This document shows, piece by piece, positions 58,816 to 64,000 of a stretch of DNA of 64,000 nt. Position 1 is the stretch's first letter, and the number at the start of each line of letters is the position of its first letter. A program made the translations under genes and the position numbers. The notes below the pieces were generated by a model, which saw only the letters and a program-made list of their open reading frames with translations, did not search any database and was not told the DNA's origin. Origin of the DNA: PNON01 sp964387025 (GTDB lineage: Bacteria; Chloroflexota; Anaerolineae; Anaerolineales; Anaerolineaceae); contig CAYLUZ010000001.1 of NCBI GenBank assembly GCA_964387025.1, forward strand, positions 248,001 through 312,000. Reading direction: 5' to 3'.

Positions 58816-59868
58816 TTTGTACCCGTAACCCATTTCTTACCACTAACCAAAATTCGAAGAGAACGCCTTCTTCCGATTCCCGGGAGAGTATTGGTGCATA
58901 CCGGGCAAAAAGTAATCGCGACGGATGTCATCGCAGAGACAAAGCTGGTTAACCAACATATACTTCTGGATATTTCGAGTATTCTAGGAATAAACCCCAA
59001 GCAGGTAGAAAGAATTCTGAAAGTAAGCGTTAATCAAGTCGTGGCAGAAGGTGATATTCTTGCTGGACCAGTTGGCATTATACCCAGATTAGTTCGTGCC
59101 CCCCAAAATGGAAGAATTGTACATTTCAACGATGGTCAACTCCTGTTCGAATTGGAGACCCAACCCTTCCAGCTGCGGGCAGGTATGGAGGGTGTTATTA
59201 AAGGTCTTATTGCAGAGCGTGGTGCAATACTTGAAACAACAGGAGCATTAATTCAGGGAGTTTGGGGAAATGGGCATATTGATCAGGGTACGCTTACTGT
59301 GCTTGCGCAATCGCCGAAAGATGAAATAACCACAGAGATGCTTAATACAGAAATGCGCGGCGTGATATTGCTCGGTGGACATATTACAAAATCAGAAACG
59401 TTAAAAGCATTACAGCATTTATATGTGCGTGGACTTATCCTGGCGAGCATCTCGGCTAATCTTGTTCCATTGGCAGCCCAGTGTAAGTTTCCAATTGTTG
59501 TGTTGGACGGATTCGGACGTATCCCGATGAATTCGATGGCCTTCAAAATTCTCTCCACTAATGCGGGTAGGGAGATTGCAGTCAATGCGAATGGCTGGGA
59601 GAGATACTCCGATTCTAGGCCGGAAGTAATCATCCCTCTTCCTGCTACAAGTGATGTCGATATCCCAAAACCTGCAGAAATGCTGGCTCCCGGGCAAAAA
59701 GTTCGTATTAGTACCAACCTGATAGATGGTTCAATTGGCAAGATTATTGCACTTCGTACAGAACAGGCGTCATTGAATAATGGACTCAGAGTCCCGGCCG
59801 CAATGATCCACCTGGAAAATGGAGAGAACACGATCGTTCCGCTGGCAAATTTGGAACAACTTGCTTGA
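58813..59868 (+). CDS. Protein of unknown function with lipoyl-like N-terminal and KOW-like C-terminal segments
   Basis: A 351-residue soluble protein. Residues 20-115 have the beta-rich rhythm of biotinyl-lipoyl or HlyD-type domains (VLVHTGQKVIATDVIAE, VVAEGDILAGPVG, VRAPQNGRIVHFNDGQLLF). Residues 120-285 have alpha/beta units with MRGVILLGGHITKSETLKAL and FPIVVLDGFGRIPMNSMAF. Residues 290-350 look like a KOW/SH3-type barrel (PGQKVRISTNLIDGSIGKI, ENGENTIVPLANLEQL). No signal peptide or TM. It may be a cytoplasmic adaptor of the MutL-like system. Its start codon is buried in a hairpin, so its level may be set by translation. Confidence 0.65.
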   Translation: MFVPVTHFLPLTKIRRERLLPIPGRVLVHTGQKVIATDVIAETKLVNQHILLDISSILGINPKQVERILKVSVNQVVAEGDILAGPVGIIPRLVRAPQNGRIVHFNDGQLLFELETQPFQLRAGMEGVIKGLIAERGAILETTGALIQGVWGNGHIDQGTLTVLAQSPKDEITTEMLNTEMRGVILLGGHITKSETLKALQHLYVRGLILASISANLVPLAAQCKFPIVVLDGFGRIPMNSMAFKILSTNAGREIAVNANGWERYSDSRPEVIIPLPATSDVDIPKPAEMLAPGQKVRISTNLIDGSIGKIIALRTEQASLNNGLRVPAAMIHLENGENTIVPLANLEQLA

Positions 59869-59886
59869 AAAAATTGAGAGGTCACC

Positions 59887-60480
59887 ATGTCAGATTTTGA
59901 TTATTCACAGTTTGAAGAAACACCACCACCCCAGGGACAGAATAACCGGACTTTTTTGGTCATCGCCGGAATTCTTGGCGCGGTAATATTGTTGGCCCTG
60001 GTGGCCATGGCTGCATATGCATTCCTGGTTCTCCCTGGCAGAAATTCACAACTCGCTGAGAGGGCTGCTATTGCGAATGCGGCTAATACTGCCACAGTCA
60101 TGGCTGCGACCTCATCAGCGTTGACTGCGATGGCGCCTACCAGCACACCGCTGCCATTGCCTACCAATACCCCCACACCCGAACCGACATTCACACCCCT
60201 GCCGACTGAAGAACCTGCTACCGCCACACCAGAACTCGGTACCGGTGGTGGATTAACAGAAGATATGGCAATGACAGCTACAGTCTCAGCATTGTTAACC
60301 CAGGCGGCAGGTGGAAAACCTGCAGCATCAGAAGAAGGTGCCCCGACCGTGGCTGCTACAGCGTTACCGACGACCGGATTTGCTGATGGTATGGGTATTC
60401 CATCGATGGTTGGGTTGGGTGTTCTTTTCATCGCATTGATTATGATCACCCGTCAGATCCGTTCGGCGCGGTCTCACTAA
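59887..60480 (+). CDS. Two-TM Thr/Pro-rich surface protein with LPTTG sorting-like signal
   Basis: A 197-residue protein. A short cytoplasmic N-terminus (residues 1-21), a membrane helix at 22-48, then an Ala/Thr region and a low-complexity Thr/Pro/Glu stalk (about 84-118). The C-terminus reads LPTTG at 160-164, a hydrophobic helix at 171-187 and a basic tail RQIRSAR, which is the layout of sortase substrates. No sortase gene is in the window. If it is processed, the stalk would be linked to an envelope polymer; if not, it is a hairpin held by two helices. Last gene of the operon, followed by a terminator. Confidence 0.75.
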   Translation: MSDFDYSQFEETPPPQGQNNRTFLVIAGILGAVILLALVAMAAYAFLVLPGRNSQLAERAAIANAANTATVMAATSSALTAMAPTSTPLPLPTNTPTPEPTFTPLPTEEPATATPELGTGGGLTEDMAMTATVSALLTQAAGGKPAASEEGAPTVAATALPTTGFADGMGIPSMVGLGVLFIALIMITRQIRSARSH

Positions 60481-60507
60481 CATTATCCTGATTATTCTCC
60501 TCATGCA

Positions 60508-60540
60508 AAAAGGACGGTCTGAGCAGCCGTCCTTTTCGCT
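60508..60540 (+). terminator. Terminator of the MutL-like envelope operon
   Basis: Perfect 10-bp stem AAAAGGACGG (60508-60517) / CCGTCCTTTT (60527-60536) with a 9-nt loop. The T run is short. It is 27 bp past the last gene of the operon; 60541-60655 holds no gene. Confidence 0.8.
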
Positions 60541-60655
60541 ATTGTAAAACAGTCTGCTTATAACATAAATGTTACAAATGGAAGATATTATATTGAGAGA
60601 CAATAGACTGCCGAATATTGTGGATCTTTAGAGTTCTCCTTGCCAAGTGCATGAA

Positions 60656-60898
60656 TTATATATTGGAGATTTCCCAAATTCGCGGTTGGATATGATTACA
60701 TCCACTTGAAAGTTGACATCCATCGCAGCCATCACTAACACAACCGGATTCCATCACAAAATTATGCAGCAAACCTCGCCGCTGAAGGTCCTCAAGTAAT
60801 ACTTGAACCATACGCACGTCAATGTTCATCTTATGACTTAGTTCTGCAGGCGAGGTAGTACCGCTTTTCTGAATGAGATCCAGTAATTGTTCCAACAT
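60656..60898 (-). CDS. feoC: FeoC-like winged-helix protein
   Basis: An 80-residue protein with a small winged helix (residues 1-48, LDLIQKSGTTSPAELSHKMNIDVRMVQVLLEDLQRRGLL given in parts: SPAELSHKMNI and VQVLLEDLQRRG) and a Cys-rich tail C-x4-C-x2-C-x5-C (CVSDGCDGCQLSSGC, residues 53-67) that could hold an Fe-S cluster. This is the layout of FeoC, a partner or regulator of FeoB. It follows feoB with a single-base gap and closes the feoA-feoB-feoC operon. Confidence 0.85.
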   Translation of the reverse strand: MLEQLLDLIQKSGTTSPAELSHKMNIDVRMVQVLLEDLQRRGLLHNFVMESGCVSDGCDGCQLSSGCNHIQPRIWEISNI

Positions 60899-60899
60899 T

Positions 60900-62936
60900 T
60901 TATAACCCCATTAACCTGGCGAGTGCATAAACACCTGACGCAATCGCTATCGATAATGACAACATCATACCAATATTCAAGCCGGTCCATTTCCACGAAC
61001 CTGTTTCCTGCCGAATGACCGCAACAGTGGCAGCACATGGGATAAAGAGCAGCGAAACAGTGAGGAATGCCAATCCGGTCGCTGCCGAATAGGTGGTGGA
61101 TAATGTCTGAGCTAATTCGATACCATGAGCACTGCCAAATAACACTCCCAGAGTTGCTATCGAATTTTCTTTTGCCATAAAACTGGTGAGCAAGGCGACA
61201 GTCAATCTCCAATCCAGTCCCATCCATCGTCCGACAGGTTCCAGGAATTTTCCGACCATTGCCAGGAAGCTGGTTTCAATATTCCCGTTAGGGAGCACTG
61301 AAAGCACCCAGACCGCCACAGAAATTCCCAAAATTATTGTGCCTGCTTTTTTAACGAACGAAAGCGATCTTTGCCAGACCATTAATGCAGTCGTGCGCCA
61401 GTTCGGTATGTGATACAGGGGAAGTTCCATAACAAATGCAGAACGTTCTCCTTTGAAAAGTAACCGGTTTAAAATAACGCCGGCGAAGATCAAGAGAATA
61501 AGCGAGAAAATGATCAGCCCCCATGAGACTAACACAGCCTGGTTTCCGAAAAAAGCTGGCGTAAGAAAAGCGAGGACTGCCATTCTGGCTGTGCATGGGA
61601 CTAAAGGAGCCAGGATGATGGTCAACAACCTGGCTTTCCGTGACTCTATGACCCGTGTGCCCATGACAGCAGGCACATTACAACCAAAGCCCAGGAACAA
61701 AGGCAGAAAGGATTTACCGTGTAAACCCATCCAATGCATGAAGTTATCCATCACATAAGCTGCCCTGGCCATATATCCAATATCTTCCAGCAGACCAAAA
61801 GCTGCAAAAAAGATCATGATGATCGGCAGGAACGTTAATACTGAACCTACACCGCCAATGATCCCATCCACAACCAGGCCGCGAATCCAAAATGGTGCAG
61901 AGGAGAGCCAGGAATCGATTATGCTGCCCAAAGGCTTAACCAGATTAGCTCCCAACCAGTTTTGGATGGGAGAGCCGATCGTGAAAGTCAACCAGAAAAC
62001 CAACCCCAGGATTACTCCAAGGATCACCAATCCGGCAATTGGGTGTGTTGCCCAGCGGTCGAGACGATCGGTCATTCCAATCTGACCAGCACGAGGCCGC
62101 TGCACAGCAGCGCGCATCATGCGTTCGATCCATTCGTACCGGCCGGATGCTATTGCCAGGAAGGCATCTTCGTGCTGTTTCTGGATATCTGTCACCAATT
62201 CCCAGCGTTCATGAGGGATGTTCTGCTGGATGAGGTTTACCATCTCAATATCCCCTTCCAGCAGCTTGAGTGCACTCCAATCCAGTGGATAGGCAGCAGG
62301 TAGGAAGCCCTCGATCAACTGGCGAATTTGATTTTGTATATCCTTATGATCCGCCCGAATTACAGGTATTCGCCGGTTATCCTGAGATGTTTCACACAAG
62401 GTTTTATTTACAACATCCAAAAGTTGGTGTACTCCCTGCGCATGGGTTGCAATGAGGGGCACAACAGGGACACCCAGGGCAGCTTCAAGGATGTCTGTAT
62501 CAATCTCAATACCTTCCTGTTTTGCAACATCCATCATATTCAGTGCAACAACCAACTTTGTGGGTAATGCGATCAGTTCAGAAACCAGGTACAGGCTTCG
62601 TTCAAGGTTTGCTGCACTTACAACAGCCACGACGATGTCCGGTTTTTCTTTGATGATATATTCACGGGCAATGACCTCTTCTGGTGAGTTCGCGGTGAGA
62701 CTATAGGTCCCTGGCAGGTCTATCAAATGGTATTCCTGATGGTTACGTTCAAATAGACCTTCGCGTTTCTCAACGGTTTTCCCCGGCCAGTTTCCAACAT
62801 GTTGATTTAAGCCTGTTAATAAGTTGAACAGGGTGGATTTTCCCATATTAGGCTGGCCAGCAAGTGCAATGGTGGCTGTATCCACCCGTGTTTTAATGCT
62901 AATTTGGGAATCCATGCTGGAGTGGCAATCGCTCAT
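60900..62936 (-). CDS. feoB: Ferrous iron transport protein B
   Basis: Ferrous iron permease with a cytoplasmic G domain, 678 residues. G1 ALAGQPNMGKSTLFNLL near residue 26, G3 IDLPGTYSL near 73, G4 NMMD near 134. The membrane part carries the two Gate motifs, PLFLGFGCNVPAVMGTR near 409 and PCAATVAVIRQETG near 635, each with the conserved Cys. The ATG overlaps the feoA stop by 4 bp. It imports Fe2+ under anoxic conditions, in line with the ferredoxin gene and fermentative setting of the window. Probable control by the divergent DtxR-family protein. Confidence 0.96.
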   Translation of the reverse strand: MSDCHSSMDSQISIKTRVDTATIALAGQPNMGKSTLFNLLTGLNQHVGNWPGKTVEKREGLFERNHQEYHLIDLPGTYSLTANSPEEVIAREYIIKEKPDIVVAVVSAANLERSLYLVSELIALPTKLVVALNMMDVAKQEGIEIDTDILEAALGVPVVPLIATHAQGVHQLLDVVNKTLCETSQDNRRIPVIRADHKDIQNQIRQLIEGFLPAAYPLDWSALKLLEGDIEMVNLIQQNIPHERWELVTDIQKQHEDAFLAIASGRYEWIERMMRAAVQRPRAGQIGMTDRLDRWATHPIAGLVILGVILGLVFWLTFTIGSPIQNWLGANLVKPLGSIIDSWLSSAPFWIRGLVVDGIIGGVGSVLTFLPIIMIFFAAFGLLEDIGYMARAAYVMDNFMHWMGLHGKSFLPLFLGFGCNVPAVMGTRVIESRKARLLTIILAPLVPCTARMAVLAFLTPAFFGNQAVLVSWGLIIFSLILLIFAGVILNRLLFKGERSAFVMELPLYHIPNWRTTALMVWQRSLSFVKKAGTIILGISVAVWVLSVLPNGNIETSFLAMVGKFLEPVGRWMGLDWRLTVALLTSFMAKENSIATLGVLFGSAHGIELAQTLSTTYSAATGLAFLTVSLLFIPCAATVAVIRQETGSWKWTGLNIGMMLSLSIAIASGVYALARLMGL

Positions 62937-63181
62937 ACCTGGTTCCTTTGCACCTGGATGGCGCGCGCTTCCTGCCGGCCAAGGGCTACCCGTGTTCCCC
63001 TGACAGTGACAACCAGAGGACCGTGGCCATAATTTTGGGTCATAACGATTTCCACCCCGGGGGTAAAACCGAGCGAGGTGAGGCGGCTCGCAATTCCATT
63101 CCCATATCCCAAATGAAGAATGGACGCCCGCTCACCGGCTGCGAGTTCTGCTAGTTGTGTGGTTTGCTGTAAAATGGTCAT
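62933..63181 (-). CDS. feoA: Ferrous iron transport protein A
   Basis: An 82-residue SH3-like protein, ILHLGYGNGIASRLTSLGFTPGVEIVMTQNYGHGPLVVTVRGTRVALGRQEARAIQV (motifs LGYGNG, RLTSLGFTPG and ALGRQEARAI), which matches FeoA. It is thought to contact FeoB and tune transport. First gene of feoABC; its start is 67 bp from the first operator candidate in the divergent gap, so iron control of the operon is likely. Confidence 0.94.
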   Translation of the reverse strand: MTILQQTTQLAELAAGERASILHLGYGNGIASRLTSLGFTPGVEIVMTQNYGHGPLVVTVRGTRVALGRQEARAIQVQRNQV

Positions 63182-63247
63182 AGCAGTGCCTTTCCTTGAC
63201 AGTGAAATCCAACGGAGTATAATTACTTAAATGATGCTAATATAATA

Positions 63248-63288
63248 ATTAGTATATACTAATAATAAAAATAGTATAACATATTATT
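63248..63288. promoter_or_regulatory. Palindromic operator candidates between feoA and the DtxR-family gene
   Basis: ATTAGTATATACTAAT (63248-63263) is a perfect 16-bp palindrome. A second, imperfect one, AATAGTAT-AAC-ATATTATT (63270-63288), lies 6 bp away. Size and AT-rich dyad are typical of DtxR/MntR-family sites. They lie in the 142-bp divergent gap where both promoters must be, so one regulator dimer could control feoABC and its own gene. Confidence 0.7.
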
Positions 63289-63323
63289 CTGAATAATCAG
63301 GATGGATTTTTATCGGGAAAACC

Positions 63324-63992
63324 ATGGAAAACAAACTCAGTTCGACGATTGAAGATTATCTGGGCGTGATCTACGTTTTGGAAAGGGATAAAGAACCCAT
63401 CCATGGTGTTCACCTGGCAGAATTGTTAGGAGTGTCCGCCCCGACTGTGACCAATACATTAAAACGTATGGTCAGGAACGGCTTGCTTGAAATGAACACA
63501 GAAACCGGAACGCACCTGACCGCCAATGGCCTAGAGCAGGCAAAAACTGTCATGCGCCGGCATATGCTGGCTGAATGGATGCTTAGCCGCATGCTTTCCT
63601 GGTCCAAGGTACATAAAGAAGCTCATTTTATGGAGCATGCAATTTCCAAAGAAGTGGAAGCCACCCTGATCGATGACTTAAATCAACCCGAACTTTGCCC
63701 CCACGGTAACCCACTGCCTGGAAATGAAGCACTTGTACGAGATTGGATCGCCTTGACAGACCTATCAGAAGGGTCAAACTGCACAATTCGGAGAGTGCAT
63801 GAATTAGCCGAAGATACCAGGGATGTTCTTTCTTTCCTGGAGGACAATCACATAGAACCTGGAAATAATGTAACGGTGGTAGAGAACCTACCCTTCAACC
63901 AGACCGTCACCCTTCAGGTGAATGATAAGGCAGTTACATTGGGTTATGCGTTGGCAAAATATGTTTACGGGGAATTGTTGCTACCTGTTTAA
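63324..63992 (+). CDS. DtxR/MntR-family metal-dependent repressor
   Basis: A 222-residue metalloregulator. Residues 1-65 form the winged helix (SSTIEDYLGVIYVLE, LAELLGVSAPTVTNTLKRM), 66-140 the dimer and metal-binding domain with His/Glu ligands (HKEAHFMEHAISKEVEATLIDDL) and CPHGNPLPG, and 145-220 an SH3/FeoA-like domain. The CPHGNP motif and length match IdeR/DtxR-type iron sensors. It is divergent from feoABC with palindromes between, so it most likely represses iron uptake when Fe2+ is sufficient. The metal (iron or manganese) is not fixed by sequence. The window ends 8 bp after its stop. Confidence 0.92.
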   Translation: MENKLSSTIEDYLGVIYVLERDKEPIHGVHLAELLGVSAPTVTNTLKRMVRNGLLEMNTETGTHLTANGLEQAKTVMRRHMLAEWMLSRMLSWSKVHKEAHFMEHAISKEVEATLIDDLNQPELCPHGNPLPGNEALVRDWIALTDLSEGSNCTIRRVHELAEDTRDVLSFLEDNHIEPGNNVTVVENLPFNQTVTLQVNDKAVTLGYALAKYVYGELLLPV

Positions 63993-64000
63993 CACCATTC

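Overview
This 64 kb window looks like the chromosome of a member of the Chloroflexota, most likely class Anaerolineae. I infer this from gene content and order: a DUF3090 protein, a DUF6504-type small protein, a rpsB-tsf-pyrH / frr-uppS-cdsA translation and lipid cluster, many WD40-like or Thr/Pro-rich envelope proteins, and an orphan MutL-type ASKHA protein. No database search was possible, so the class is an inference. Coding density is high, both strands are used, and apart from two copies of a short degenerate repeat I see no insertion sequence, prophage, CRISPR array, rRNA or replication origin.

Region by region. 1-4068: the 3' end of dnaE, then pfkA, a DUF3090 protein and an UPF0173 metallo-hydrolase, all forward. 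4080-5012: a reverse gene with a DUF1521-type domain that keeps a GDPH self-cleavage motif. 5116-14106: rpsB with a structured leader, tsf, pyrH, then an interruption (GT1 glycosyltransferase, glnA, repeat), then frr-uppS-cdsA-glpX. 14113-21418: HEAT-like protein, a Met-rich secreted protein divergent from a two-component system whose sensor carries the same Met-rich motif, bacterioferritin and a calcium-type P-ATPase. 21448-25691: rnhB, a GT2 transferase, tRNA-Pro, a lipoprotein esterase and gdhA with a terminator-like hairpin in its leader. 25916-35319: a reverse run of gatB, aminotransferase, sugar-nucleotide pyrophosphorylase, half-size ChrA, M3 peptidase, gatA, gatC and a membrane-anchored propeller protein. 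35638-41035: MerR/TipAL regulator with its own 19-bp-spacer promoter, an isoprenylcysteine-methyltransferase-like protein, a probable comEC remnant ending at the second repeat copy, a secreted metzincin-like protease, and an unknown membrane protein.

41115-47716 reads as one metabolic locus for glucosylglycerate-type compatible solutes: histidine phosphatase, a UspA-UspA-glucosyl-3-phosphoglycerate synthase fusion and two GT4 transferases in one overlapping reverse operon, with a divergent GH13_18 phosphorylase. 47808-52490: an unknown gene, pepT, a 2[4Fe-4S] ferredoxin, a second OmpR-type two-component system and a small membrane protein.

52601-60540 is the best candidate for an undescribed system. 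A strong promoter, tightly packed or overlapping genes and a terminal hairpin enclose two small or DUF6754-type proteins, two polytopic membrane proteins, a zinc-ribbon membrane protein with six W-[LV]-x-x-[ILFM] motifs in a disordered arm, a MutL-like double-ASKHA protein without any glutamate mutase, a protein whose start codon is buried in a 12-bp hairpin, and a two-TM protein ending in an LPTTG sorting-like signal. 60656-63992 is a feoABC operon divergent from a DtxR-family regulator, with palindromic operator candidates between them.

A recurrent theme is leaderless expression: several genes have a TATAAT-like -10 box only 6 or 7 nt before ATG and no Shine-Dalgarno sequence.
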